From NCBI RefSeq assembly GCF_020882245.1, contig NC_083598.1, positions 71,677,714 to 71,741,713 on the forward strand: DNA of 64,000 nucleotides. Reading direction: 5' to 3'. This stretch comes from Rhopalosiphum padi (taxonomy: Eukaryota; Arthropoda; Insecta; Hemiptera; Aphididae). Of the stretch, positions 43,240 to 55,014 are shown one piece after another. Under the pieces are notes generated by a model. The model worked only from the letters and a program-made list of their open reading frames with translations, was not told where the DNA came from and did not search any database. Position 1 is the first letter of the stretch. Each line of letters begins with the position of its first letter. The translations under genes and the position numbers were made by a program.

Positions 43240-43380
43240 GTGAACTGCCATATTATAGTAACTTGCAGCAGTGATTGAAAATAGTAGCTTAAGCACCCTC
43301 TGATATTGAAATCGGCCCAGTAGTTTAGTCATTAATATAAAACTCGTTTCACATTTTTATATACCCATATGGGGCTATAT
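43240..43380 (+). mobile_element. Possible 3' remnant of a non-LTR retrotransposon
   Basis: The phrase 'gaaatcggcccagtagttta' resembles the conserved stretch near the 3' end of many arthropod LINEs ('atcggtccagtagttt'). Only a short stretch is recognisable and no reverse transcriptase frame precedes it. Confidence 0.3.
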
Positions 43381-46300
43381 GTAGCCTTGCAAGTGTATTA
43401 ATTTTTAGACTACCTATGTTACGTCCAATACTTAATTACAGTTAAAAGTTATAAATAAATTTTAAATTTCCTGTAATCATCAAGTATTTCAATCAATAGA
43501 TTTAACACAATATTATAAGCTCATTAAAAGTAATGTTAACAATCAGAGAAAATCGTAAACATATTTAAATTATAAATATTGTTTAAATATATCTATGGAA
43601 AAATACAAAAACTGACTGTTGAATACTTTACTCGTTTCACTTTCATAAAACATGGTGAATGATGTTGTACCTACCCATAAAGAATTAATTATTATGATAT
43701 TAAATTTAAAATAATTATAAATAATTTATCTTTTGAAATACACTTCAGATCGGAACTTGCTTAAAATAACGTTTGTGAGCTGATGATCTTTTAACAAAAT
43801 TTGACTTGAATATCTGATAGATTTTTTCCTCGCAAGAGACTAATAAAAAGTAACAAAAATAATAACTAAGTATCTTTTGAAATCAATCTCAATTGAATAA
43901 ATATTCTCAAATTTTTGAGTACTCCCTCGACAAGCAAAATATAAAAATAAAAACGAACTAGAAAAAACACACCATTATAAAGCCAATATATTTCTAGCTT
44001 TGTACCTTAAAATCTATAAAAGACAGAAAATAATTGATTTATCTACACTTTATAAACTTGCAAAAAGTTTTATTTTTCGTTATTCATACATGTGTGCAAG
44101 TTAATGTTCGTGTCTGAGTTACTTACTTTTGCAATTCATTCGTGTCTTAGTTTTTTATACTGTGGAAACTTATTATGGTTATACCTTATACGATCAATGA
44201 TAAGTGGAGTCCTAAACCTTTTTTTAAGTACCTAAAATATATTTATTGAAAAATTGTATGCATGTGGTACCTATATCGTATATTGAAGCAGCTTTAACAG
44301 GTGTAAGTATACGTGCAACGTACTTTCTATTATAATACTATAACCCTATACAAAGTTACAATAGTTTTTCTTAATAAATTCTTATTGTAATTATTCTAAG
44401 TTCTCGTCTTCGATAGATTCTCTGCAGACCTTAGCTGCAGCACACTATAATAAAGCCGTTATCGTGTTATCGTGCGTTATAAAATATAATCTATCAACCT
44501 TTTATATATATATAAGTATAGGTGTGTCGTCCTCACTCCATAAACTTGCACTCGATAATTGACCTTAACTGTGTCAAGTTTATTATCAACGAACAGCAAC
44601 TTATCGCATAACATTGACGTGTCATCGGATGTAAGTGTGATGAACTGGTGACGTTTCCTAGGTTTCTATACGCGATAAGAATAAATATTACTCGTACTTG
44701 CGAGTGTACACGAATAGAGGTACACGACGATATAATATAATGACGCATCTGCACCGAAATGATTCTACCCTACACTTCCGAGGACATGCCACCGTCGTTT
44801 GAATTTAATAGAGTTCTAATACCAATATAAATTAAAATACGTGACTACAATGTATACTGTATAAATTCAAAAATAAAAATAATCCATTTCTGTTGCAGTT
44901 GTCGTTTCAAATAACATTGTGGTTATATGATGGGGTACCTATCTATAGGTTATATCTTATATATTATACAATTTACATTTATCGATAACATGATGACATT
45001 TGAACAAATGAATTCTGCATCCGATGTCAGCCTCGGCGGAAAAGGCGTATTGTTGGTACGCAAGTCGTAGGGTGCTGGTTATATAAATGTAAAGTAAAAT
45101 AATTATATATACCTATTGGCTATTGCTAATAATTCAGGAATACAAAGTTCAAGATTGACTGACATCTATAATGTGAAATCTAATGAAAATATATATACCT
45201 ATATATGATATATCTATCTTTATCAAAAGGCATACAGATACAACCAATACATGAGATTTTTTCGAAGAGGTAATAGGATAGGAATACGATAAACAGTTGT
45301 ACCTCTCGACCCCGATCAAATAATTGACATGTCCTAAATAATTCCAATAAAATGCCAGTAAATATATTTTATGACATTTCGTGAAACAAGTTTACGAGTG
45401 TTACGCGACCCCCTAAACCTCCTCACTATTATAGGTTGTATGTATTCCATTGTATTTATTGATTTCACAAAAAAAAACCGTAAGTGCTTTGGTCGTAGAA
45501 ACTGGTACCTAATCGATTATTATTATAAAATGATTTATCGTTATTAACATAACGGTTGTTGATTTAAATTAATTCAAAAAATTTCATGTACCTTTTAAAA
45601 ATAATATTATCGATAATAGTCAGTGGTGTACCTTTAGTAGCCTATCTAAAATATGATATGATTATAAGTTTATTATTAAACTTTTAAATACATTCAAAAA
45701 TTAATTTTTTTCAACCATGACATTCTGCATGGTCATAAAATTTGCATGTTTGTTGATACAAAGGACCAAGATTTTAAAATAAATTTTTAGTAATTTTATT
45801 TCAAAAGCTATACTTATTTAATGGATTATATAAATAAATAATAAACCATATCTAAAGTGAATTAATTAAAATATTAACGCTCAACAATTTTAATTTTTTA
45901 TAGCAAGATAGTAATTTATTTTATTAAAATGTAGTGATTAACCAACCATTATATAATAATTATTATTATTAAAATAGTATTAAATTTGATCATAAAACTA
46001 TACTTTTCTCTACACTGGTAAATTACTCAAAAAACATACTTTTATATTGCTTATACCTTAAGTTTTAAATAATTCAATAATAGCATTCACCATATCTATT
46101 TATATAATGTGTGAATAATATAAATTTATTTTTATCCTCTGTAAATATTTTTAGTGAGCTATATTATAATATAACAGTAAACAGCTATATTTATGAATAC
46201 ATTGTACATTTCATAAGTGGTAAAATAATATAGTCATAGAACACTATTTACTGTAAACTTATAAAATTTATATTTTTTTTCATCTGTACACATTTCTTTA

Positions 46301-46450
46301 TAAATGTTTTTACCTATACTACGTATATCTCCATGTACACTTTAATACACCATTGATTATCACTAATAATAGAAGTTAGTTTATGTAAACATAACATGCA
46401 CTAACATAAAATCCACAACCTTATTTGAATATTTCAATTTAATAATAGAA

Positions 46451-46456
46451 TTTATT
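46451..46456 (-). terminator. Candidate polyadenylation signal of PHYH gene 2
   Basis: AATAAA on the minus strand, beginning 7 bases after the stop codon of PHYH paralog 2. If used, the 3' untranslated region would be very short. Confidence 0.35.
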
Positions 46457-46462
46457 TTACTA

Positions 46463-49400
46463 CTACAAATTTGCTCTGGCTCCGCGAATAAGTCGACAAT
46501 GATTTTTCCAGACCAACTGTTAAAAAAAAATCAAATATAATGCAAAATTAATGTTTAACCTATACTATGACTAAAATATTAATTACATACTGTGTAATCA
46601 ACATCTTTTATTCCTCTTTTAGCTAATATATCTAATACTTCATTTTTTATGTTATCTTGAATTGTACCAGATACGTCTATATAAGAACAGTTGGATGAAG
46701 CATAATGAACAGAAATTGCTTTACGAAATCCCTGGAATAAAAAAAATTAAAATATACATATAATTTTAAATAAAAATAAATAACATAAACACTTAGATTA
46801 AATTATATATACTTGAGTTTTATTTATTCCTGAACCATGAATCAATAGAGGGTGGAAAAAAACTGTATCCCCTTTTTCCATTTCCAAAAACACTTTTTTT
46901 TGATCATTATCATTATTGTTAGTTTTCATTTCATGGTACATTTTATTTATTTCTCCCTACAAAAATTAACAGTACATTTTTAATTGAAAAACATTGTTAT
47001 TATATTGTTTTCAATATATAACCAATATAATTATTAGCTATAAATACTTAAATAATAGATTTTTAGTATAAAAAAAACTGAACTAACATCTTTAGGTTCT
47101 GGATAATTATGAGGATATAAATCCCCAGTATGTGTTCCTGGTAACACATAAAGACACCCATTGTCTACTGTGACTGGAACACAAGCTGTCCAGGATGCTA
47201 CAATCAAGTTGGCAGGACGAAATGGAAAATAATAAAGATCCTTAAAAAAGTGAACATAAATTAATACCTGCTACATTTTATACAATACAAAATGAACAGC
47301 TAAAAAGGAATTAGTCAATTTTAGGCAAATTCTATATTATATTATCTTACAGAAAACAATATTTTATATCATTTTTATAGCAAAATTTAAATAACTAATG
47401 TATTAATATTTATTTTTAATATTAAATAAACTATGAAAAAAAAAATACAATTACATTCAAAACTAAAATGAGACCATTTTTTATTGTTTAAAGAAAATTA
47501 GTAACTTTTCCTTATTACCTTCCAACACGCACAGTACATATATTAAAATTTTAAATGCAAAAATATAAGTTTGTACTTGATGAACTGGGTGGCGAGAGCT
47601 ATTGGTGCCAATATCTGGTTGTTTGTTGATAAACATTGAATGCATAGCCATAACATTTGGTCCAATAAAGCTTTCTATATAGTCCAACATCTAAGTTTAA
47701 AATAATTACTTTATTTCTGATTATCTAACCTGTTATTTGAATAGTACCTTTGGGTATCTAGCATACTCATAAAATTCTTCATCCCAAAGAATATCCTGTG
47801 CTTTACCATATAAGTATTCACCTTGACCACTTGTTTTCATGCGGGATATGTCTTTCATCATAGTTATTCCATCCCTTGAAACTTTTCCATGACTTAGGTC
47901 TACAAATCGGTTGCTATTATTTCACAAACAACATTTTTATTAGACATTAGTATAAAACTATAGCTTATTTAATACACATTAAAACATTTTAATTCAAAAA
48001 ATACTATTACCAGCATCTGTCTAACAAATAATCAGGTATTAATTTAGGAATTACTAAATATCCATTTATTTCATAAAAATCACGTTGTTCTCTTGTTAAC
48101 ATTAAATCTGATACAGAATATTTATAATCAGAATTTGTATTGTATTTATATTCCTATAAATTAAAAAAAAAAAGATTATATTAACATTAAAATATTTAAT
48201 GTTTTAGGTACCATACAAAAAATATATTCTTCATTAAAATATTTCTAAAGTATTTCTTTAATAAAAATCAATAAAAATAAGATCTTACATTAACTTTTAA
48301 CTACAATAATAGTCTGTTACAATAAATTAGTATTACACAAAATTAAAAAAAAAAATAAACCTATCATTATCCATCAACTTATCTATTGTATTTGTTTTTT
48401 TTTAAAACTAGGTACGTCATTCATTGTTATTTATTTTTTGCCTTGTGATTTTGGTATAGAAACAATAATTTATAGGGGGAGGGAGATATGTTTAATTATA
48501 TTATTATTGAAAGTTACCTACGCAATGAGTAGTAAACAGATAAAAAAATTCATGAATAGATGTTAACTGAAAACTAATAAATAGATATTATCTTTCTATG
48601 TTATATACCATAAAGATTACTGAGTAGAGACAGTAAATACCATTGTGTCAATAGGTACAGGAAGACATCAAAAGACAACTGTAACATAAATGACCGTGAC
48701 CAACTGGATAAATCAGTGTTTCTTAAACTTTTTGAAATCACGGAACACAACAAAATAATATTTTTTCAGGCGGAACCCCTATCAAAATTATCTTCAAAAA
48801 GGAGGTCGGAGGATACTGCTAAACGTGACAATAAATAGCAACAATGATAATATATCTAATATACTAAATACAGCAAAATGTAATAAAATTAATTATTTAG
48901 GAAGTATCATAACATTCAAAAGTAATATAATATTTGATTTTTATTATAATTATAATAACTATTATTATTATAATATTGACCTTTCTTATATTATATTAGT
49001 ACAAAATAATATTTACTTCCATAACTTATTCACCATAAATTTTAGTAATTCATAGTAAGATTGTAAAATGTATTTACAATAAATAAAAAAACAATAAAAT
49101 TCATAGGTAATTAGTTAATAATTATAAATAGAAATGTACAATGTACATAACTATAAGTTAAACCTAAATAAAAATGAGTATGGGCATTTATTTTATGTAA
49201 AAACATAATTTTATTGAAAATAGATTTATGAATTTTGATTAAAAATTATCAGATTTCATAACACTAATAAATTAATATTGCAAAATATTATATTCAATAT
49301 GTTATAAATTATAATTGAGAATATTGTAATAAATGAGATAAAATAGGTAAACTATTTGCCATTTTTATTAAACAATCTATTCTAGTACAGTTAATTAACA

Positions 49401-50111
49401 CCTTTTTTTTAAATATGATAACTATTGCTCTTCATAGCACATGTCTTAGTTACAAATAGCTATTTCTTCAACAAAGAACTTTCTTTTTGTTTTTTAGGTC
49501 ATTATTTAATTTCTTACATCTAATTAGATAAATATAATTGTATTTTATAATACATTGATATAAATTAATTTATATTTTATTAGATTATATTTGTATTAAT
49601 TAAAATTATTATGAAAAAATTAACTTTCAAAAGCTTTACGGCTCATTAGTTGAAACCACTGTCTTAATGCCTTAATTGGTCTTGTTCATTAATTTGTTTT
49701 TTTATTCAATAAATACTTTTATTTGTTATATGATTAAATTTTTAAAGATAAATATTAAATCAAAACTTTTTGTTATAAATTTTGGCAAAAATAAACATAA
49801 ACATAAATATTTACATATTTTGACTTTTTTATTACATAAAAATACGCATCCTAAAATAGAGTTATTATGCCGCCTATTAAATAAATTTTTAGTAACACTA
49901 TAAAGATATTAGCACGATTTAAGATATCTTAAATCGTGGATATTAGGTATCAAAAATACAATGATACAATACAGGGATTAAATATTTTATTTTATTTTGT
50001 TCTTAAATCATTATTTAAACTAATAAGATTTAATTTTATAATCCTCTCTTGATACCCAACACTAATTAAAATAAGAAAATGCATCTTAAAATAAAACATT
50101 TTACTCACCAT
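46463..50111 (-). CDS. Phytanoyl-CoA 2-hydroxylase (PHYH), paralog 2, eight coding exons
   Basis: In transcript order the exons are 50111-50109, 48153-48011, 47913-47748, 47690-47577, 47240-47088, 46956-46813, 46731-46591 and 46516-46463, giving 305 residues. The first coding exon is only the ATG, followed by donor GTGAGT. As a PHYH-family Fe(II)/2-oxoglutarate dioxygenase it keeps iron ligands His141 and Asp143 (SRHPVHQ-DLYYF), His233 (FFHPLLIHGSG) and Arg244 (GFRKAIS). Exons of 114, 141 and 54 bp equal those of paralog 1, and most intron positions coincide, so the two arose by duplication of a gene with introns. The protein ends GARANL; terminal ANL is the tripeptide used by catalase as a PTS1, which suggests peroxisomal import. 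Intron 1 contains a hAT-like remnant and a 26-bp palindrome. Introns are short otherwise (57 bp the smallest). Confidence 0.93.
48714..49661. mobile_element. Possible decayed hAT element in PHYH2 intron 1
   Basis: The left end CAGTGTTTCTTAAACTTTTT matches the widespread hAT terminus pattern, followed by 'cggaacacaac' and 'ggcggaacccc'. An inverted partner GAAACCACTG ends at 49661. The flanking 8 bp do not form a convincing duplication, so the right boundary is uncertain. Confidence 0.35.
49913..49938. mobile_element. 26-bp perfect palindrome with 8-bp flanking duplication
   Basis: Two copies of the half-site CACGATTTAAGAT abut in inverted orientation. The palindrome is flanked by perfect direct repeats GATATTAG (49905-49912 and 49939-49946). 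This is what two terminal inverted repeats joined without an interior, inserted with an 8-bp target duplication, would look like. It lies in intron 1 of PHYH paralog 2. Confidence 0.7.
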
Positions 50112-50939
50112 TGTACTGTTTCAGTAAGCAATATTAATAAATGCACAAACACAACAAGGTTGGTTGTTATTTGTTGATGGAATGACTAGAGTTTAAACCT
50201 ATAAACTGAGTATAAACAAACCACTATCATTGTTTTTGTTATTATCTTATATTAATTATAATAATATAATATTAAATATTTACAGATACAGCAGTGGATA
50301 GTGGTGCAGTACTACTGTAGACTTCAGTTGAAGCATAGAATAAAAAACTGAATAATTAATCTTAGGTTGAGGTTGTAGTACTAAATTTAAAAGGAATATT
50401 ATTATCGAGTATTCAAGTGTATATATTATATATTTAATGAAATTGGTGTATTGGTGTTTTAATCATCCATTGTTACATTTAGTGCTGATATCATGGACCT
50501 TTCACCTCAGTAATCGTTTTGAACAAGGTAAAGTGGATCCAACATTTCCATTTCCCACCAGTTAAAGGACATTATCATTAATCTTTAAAAACTTAAAAAT
50601 TGAAATAAATATTATTATCACAGACAATAAACCTGATAAACAGTTATCATTTATCAGACGCAGCTGATAATGTGTATTATCTATGCTGTTCTCCCCAAAC
50701 ATAAAAATAAAAACAACATGATTAAATCAACTTAACCTAAAAAATAATTAGTAAACATATGTTTCCATTTGCGGTGTATCAGCTTGCGACCTTCAACCTT
50801 GATAATATTCTTGTTCGTCGTTCGAAGCTTTCAATCGGGCTGTTTTTGCTGCTGCTGCTTGCTTTTACTACCTATTTCTGTTAGGCTTAGTATATATAAA
50901 TATTTTGTACAAAAATAAAGTACATTTTTATATTTACAC
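50112..50939. promoter_or_regulatory. Shared upstream region of PHYH2 (-) and mitochondrial ACP (+)
   Basis: The two genes start head to head with 828 bp between their ATG codons. The stretch holds both 5' untranslated regions; a GCTGCTGCTGCTTGC stretch near 50848-50862 is probably part of the ACP leader. A small dyad lies near 50638-50680 ('gataaacagttatcatttat', then 'agctgataatgtgtattatc'). Bidirectional activity is inferred only from the layout. Confidence 0.4.
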
Positions 50940-51987
50940 ATGATGGCGTCCCTTGGGAAAGTCTTGTGTGGTACGTTCTTCACTAATGCTAGTTTGCGGG
51001 TGATGAGACGTTACCCGATGTGTGCAGGTAAACGGTATTTAAGTCAATCGAAAATCGTCAATAACCTTAATCTTCAGACATGCAGAGTACCGGTGGTAAG
51101 AACAAATTTATTTTTATATTTGAGATATGTGCACTTGTTGTATGAGTGAGGTACTTGCTAACGAGTTAATTTACGGCTCAAAGGCTTGGTCTGGTGCTGG
51201 CAATGGTCTATGGTATTCAGACACGACAGCAGCCAGTCAACTATCTGTGATTGAAGTAGAAAATAGAGTGCTGAAAGTGTGCAATGCGTATGATAAAGTT
51301 ATTGGTGACGGCGGATGTAATTCTTATTTTATTATATTTTCAGACCATTATGCGGCATTACAGTGTCAAACCACCGATGACTATTGAACAAATTAAAAAG
51401 CGTGTCCTATTGGTACTACAATTATACGACAAGGTCAATCCAGATAAGGTATTCTGAGTTTTATGACAAAATCTAAATATTAATTAGTTACCTTAATTTT
51501 TAAATTTTACAATTAAGATGAATTACTTAAAGAAATGTATATAAGACTATTGCTTTTGAATGTCTATTATGTAATTAAAATGTGGCCATTACAACAATTG
51601 GTGTATTAAATATTAATAATATTATATTAACTATATTTTTAATAATAATATTAAATACTTAATTAGTTGATAAAGATATTATTTTTTTAACTATGATATT
51701 ATTTAATATTTAAAAGTATTGATTTGTATTGATTTCAGCTCAGTCTTGAATCACATTTTATCAATGATCTTGGATTAGATTCATTAGATCATGTTGAAGT
51801 TATCATGGCTATCGAAGATGAATTTGGTATATAATTAATTTTCTTATTACATAGAATACAATTGATAAAATAACGTTTATTTTAATACTGTGCAGGTTTT
51901 GAAATACCCGATGAAGATGCTGAAAAATTGCATAAACCTAAAGATATTGTGCAATATGTGTGTGACCGTGAAGATATTTACGATTAA
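50940..51987 (+). CDS. Mitochondrial acyl carrier protein (NADH dehydrogenase subunit ACP)
   Basis: The exons are 50940-51095, 51344-51448, 51739-51826 and 51896-51987, giving 146 residues with consistent phases. The protein carries acyl chains on 4'-phosphopantetheine for mitochondrial fatty-acid and lipoate synthesis and is a subunit of respiratory complex I. The attachment serine is Ser102 in GLDSLDHVEV, followed by FEIPDEDAEKL. The first 52 residues contain no Asp or Glu and several Arg and Lys, as expected of a mitochondrial presequence; mature sequence probably starts near RHYSVKPPM. Two ATG codons begin the frame; the first was taken. Intron 1 contains a second copy of the helix-I exon (see 51184-51297). 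The 3' end faces the MARVEL gene, 206 bp between the two stop codons. Identity is very sure. Confidence 0.95.
51184..51297 (+). pseudogene. Duplicate helix-I exon of mitochondrial ACP (alternative or decayed)
   Basis: In the frame of 51127-51387, residues SQLSVIEVENRVLKVCNAYD-KV parallel MTIEQIKKRVLLVLQLYDKV of the used exon 51344-51448, so this is a tandem copy of that exon. Drosophila mitochondrial ACP is known to have alternatively spliced forms, so a mutually exclusive exon is the natural reading. The phases do not work cleanly, however. The best acceptor (TATTCAG, exon from 51221) and best donors (51305 and 51317) are phase 1, whereas the flanking junctions are phase 0. A phase-0 route needs the weak acceptor before 51184 and the weak donor GTTATT at 51298. 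It may be decayed. Confidence 0.5.
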
Positions 51988-52139
51988 ACCATTCAGTCCT
52001 ATGTATTTAATTGTACTAAATGTAGTTTTTCCAAATATTATAACAACTCATTGGAACAGCAACACTGATTTGTTATTTTTTTAAGAATATAAGTATAGTA
52101 AGTTTTGAAAAAGTTTTTTTTTTCTAAAATACATTTTTT

Positions 52140-52145
52140 TTTATT
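52140..52145 (-). terminator. Candidate polyadenylation signal of the downstream MARVEL gene
   Basis: AATAAA on the minus strand about 50 bases after the stop codon at 52194. It lies within the probable 3' untranslated region of the convergent ACP gene. Confidence 0.4.
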
Positions 52146-52193
52146 ATGATTATTATTAATATTATTTAGTTATAAACAAACTTAGTATATTTT

Positions 52194-54132
52194 TTATGAA
52201 AATCCTTTGTAGTATTTAAACGCCCAATACGCATCAATTGCGTATATAACTCCAAGAATAAATCCTAATGTCTGAAAACCAAAATTAAATGAGTTAAAGC
52301 TTTTGAAAAACTATTTTATTCTATTTTTATTTATTTTTCTTACATAAGCCAATATTACTGCTGAAAATAAGGAGGTGAATGGTATTGTCATAATAATTGG
52401 ATACAATACTGTATAAACCGCTATCGTTAGCAATGACGAAGAACTCAAGTAACAAATAGCTGCAAAGATCCCAAAAATTATTTCCTGAAAATTAAATTAT
52501 AAATTAAGTTGGGTAGGTACTAATTTAATCTTCAAAAATTATTATTTATACATCTTTATAATACATACAAAAAGTGATGATCTAACAAGAACTTCGGTAT
52601 TTTTTGATAATAAATAAGATATACTAATCACAGTTGTTGTCATTAAACATCCAGCAACAGTAGTAAGAAATGATTCATATGATCCAAATGTTGGGATGTA
52701 CTTTGTCCCATAGAACAACATTATACTTTGACAGATGGACCCTAGTATCTAAATAAATAAACAAAATTATTCAAATATCATAATATTCTGTGCAAAACTA
52801 TGTTTTACTATGATGTAAAACAAATCTAATAAAAAAATCAACTCATTGATGTTAAAATAGAATTTATTCATTTATGTTAACATGTACACATATTTTATAA
52901 TTTTACTTAATAAGACTTGGGTATTTAAAAAATACAATCCAAAAATGTATCACTAACAATATATCATTTATTTAGTCAATTATTTAAATCAGTAAACATT
53001 ATCTATAGTCCATCATTTCACTCAAGGTTTTAAAAACATGTTTCCATATGCATAACTAAAATGTTTTATTAATTTAATATCTATAATTCAATTAAAATAT
53101 GTAAATATTAGTTTAATAATAATGTATAAATAATAAATTACCTCTAATGTACCGTAATCACTAATCAGTAATTATATTAATTACTATAGGAAATGCAAAA
53201 TTAGTAATCATTGAGTGTTAAAGAAAACATACCTAGGTATATGTATTATTTCTATCTTAGTTACACACAATATGGCAAATTTAACGTTCAGAATAATATT
53301 TAAAATATACACTTAATTTTTGGATTTAAAACACTCATAACTTGCTTCAAAATTAAAGTATCAAAAAATATATTTATACTATGAGGTGTTAAATAATATT
53401 TTTGCCTTTAAATTTGATAATATCCCAATTTACTAGAAAAAACATAGTAAGAGTCTTTCTTACAATGTCCAGTTAAAATTAACCGGTAGATTTCTATCGG
53501 TTAACACATAAGAAATTCTGCTGGTTAGTGTTATCAGATACTAACCGGACATTGTAAGAACGACCCTAAAACAGATTCTTCTAAGTATTAAAAAATGTTC
53601 TAATCCTCTTAATGCTCTACAAACATTTAATTAGCTTATTTGGATGTTTTTTTAATGTATATTAAATTTAATTTGTATAAAAAATACAATTGTGCAAAAC
53701 TTAGTAAGAGCTATTAATAACTCAATATTAGTTAATATATTTTATATTAAATTATGATTTATGAATATATAAGATGCATATGAATAGGAACCTAAATAGC
53801 ATTAAAATATTTTCTAATATAAACATCAATTAACTATTGCAGTGTGTATAATTTTATAAATATTAATGTACTTTTAATGTTTATAGTTTATTTTAAGTTC
53901 AAAAGTACTTTTGATACCAATCTCAAATAGATAAAAGATTGATATATCATAGACCATGATAACAACTTTTTTAAATATAATGTTTAGAAAAATATTGTAA
54001 TATTTTGTAGGTACTTACTATTTGAATAATTTTTATAATTCCATAAGATGTTGTGAAGTACTGCATATTGAAACATGAACATAAACAAGACTGGGATGTT
54101 GACCCAATATAGGGTCTACTTATCCTATACAT
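52194..54132 (-). CDS. MARVEL-domain four-pass membrane protein, downstream paralog
   Basis: The exons in transcript order are 54132-54019, 52748-52569, 52484-52344 and 52271-52194, giving 170 residues, all junctions phase 0 and GT-AG. Hydrophobic segments lie at about residues 31-52, 65-85, 100-122 and 135-163, matching the four-helix MARVEL fold of CMTM/plasmolipin-type proteins that act in membrane apposition and vesicle trafficking. The N-terminal cytosolic part has a cysteine cluster (SCLCSCFN) directly before helix 1, a plausible palmitoylation site. Its exon pattern equals that of the neighbouring gene at 59071-55015 (each internal exon begins at the same point, e.g. ILG after exon 1), showing tandem duplication, although sequences have diverged strongly. 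ATG at 54132 is the first in frame. The specific orthologue is not named. Confidence 0.85.
53448..53569. mobile_element. 122-bp inverted-repeat MITE in MARVEL gene intron 1
   Basis: The left TAAGAGTCTTTCTTACAATG and right CATTGTAAGAACGACCCTAA are imperfect inverted repeats, extended by 'tccagtta' and 'taaccgga'. The interior of about 70 bp has its own dyad (TTAACCGGT with ATCGGTTAA). It has no coding capacity, and the superfamily is not determined. Confidence 0.7.
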
Positions 54133-55014
54133 TTTATAAAATAGTTGTTCCAAACTTTGTTATTACACTTCTTAAATTTTTTATTCAGTATACTGTACAT
54201 ACTAGAATAGTAGACTAAGTGGAGAAATCATTTTTCACTATTCAGTATCCAAGTGTATAAATTGTAATCACCCCCTGCTGAGTTATATAATATGGTATTT
54301 TTAAACATTCTGAACACCTGATTACTATTAACACTAAATAATTTGTATGCCATATTATTTTAATCTTCATAATAACTGCTAACATTTCAAATATAAATAA
54401 AAAATGTTGCAGGTTAATAAAATTAACTTAATTTTTACCAAGTTATATGAATTATATTTTAGAAATATTAATATTTTACAAAAAATCAAATCTATTTTAG
54501 TTGTGTTAAAATTAATAAATGTATATATAATATTAGTTCAATAAATGCGAGCATATGTTTTGATTCATATTCTTAAGGCACTTGAAAAATTTACAACAAA
54601 ATAAATACATAAGGCACAAAGTTATTACTTAAATGTATAATGATTTGAACAATGCAATTAAAATAAACTTAAGATTCTTAATTTTTCGTTAAACACGAGC
54701 AAATGGCAATAGGTTTTTCTATGTCTTAATTTACTTAAAAAAATAACACAAACACATTTGGTATAATAAGTCATAACTCATAAGCATAGTTAAAAAAATT
54801 AATATATAAATTCTGAGGACATGACTGTAGTATAAAGAGTTTGATAGACCATAAAAAACTGTCATTATAATAATGCTTTACAATAATAATTTATACAATA
54901 AATTATATATGTCAAGCTGGCTTTTATCCTTAATTAATTTGTGCGTTTTTTGCTAGTCGTCCATTTTCTTTGTCTGTGTGGCTATGCTTGTGTAAAATAT
55001 TATTGACAGGTTAT
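54133..55014. promoter_or_regulatory. Spacer between the tandem MARVEL genes
   Basis: Contains the 3' untranslated region of the upstream MARVEL gene and the promoter and leader of the downstream one, both read on the minus strand. No distinct core promoter motif was recognised in this AT-rich sequence. Confidence 0.35.

Larger units (their letters stand above)
41140..46462. other. Spacer between convergent PHYH genes
   Basis: Holds the PHYH1 3' untranslated region with a candidate AATAAA at 41361-41366. No further coding exon was recognised; the open frame at 42685-42912 has no family motif. Sequence at about 43240-43380 with 'gaaatcggcccagtagttta' resembles the 3' end of an insect non-LTR retrotransposon. 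The part from 44400 to 45430 is clearly less AT-rich, with a TATA-like run at about 44500-44515, and could contain an unrecognised transcription start. Confidence 0.45.
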
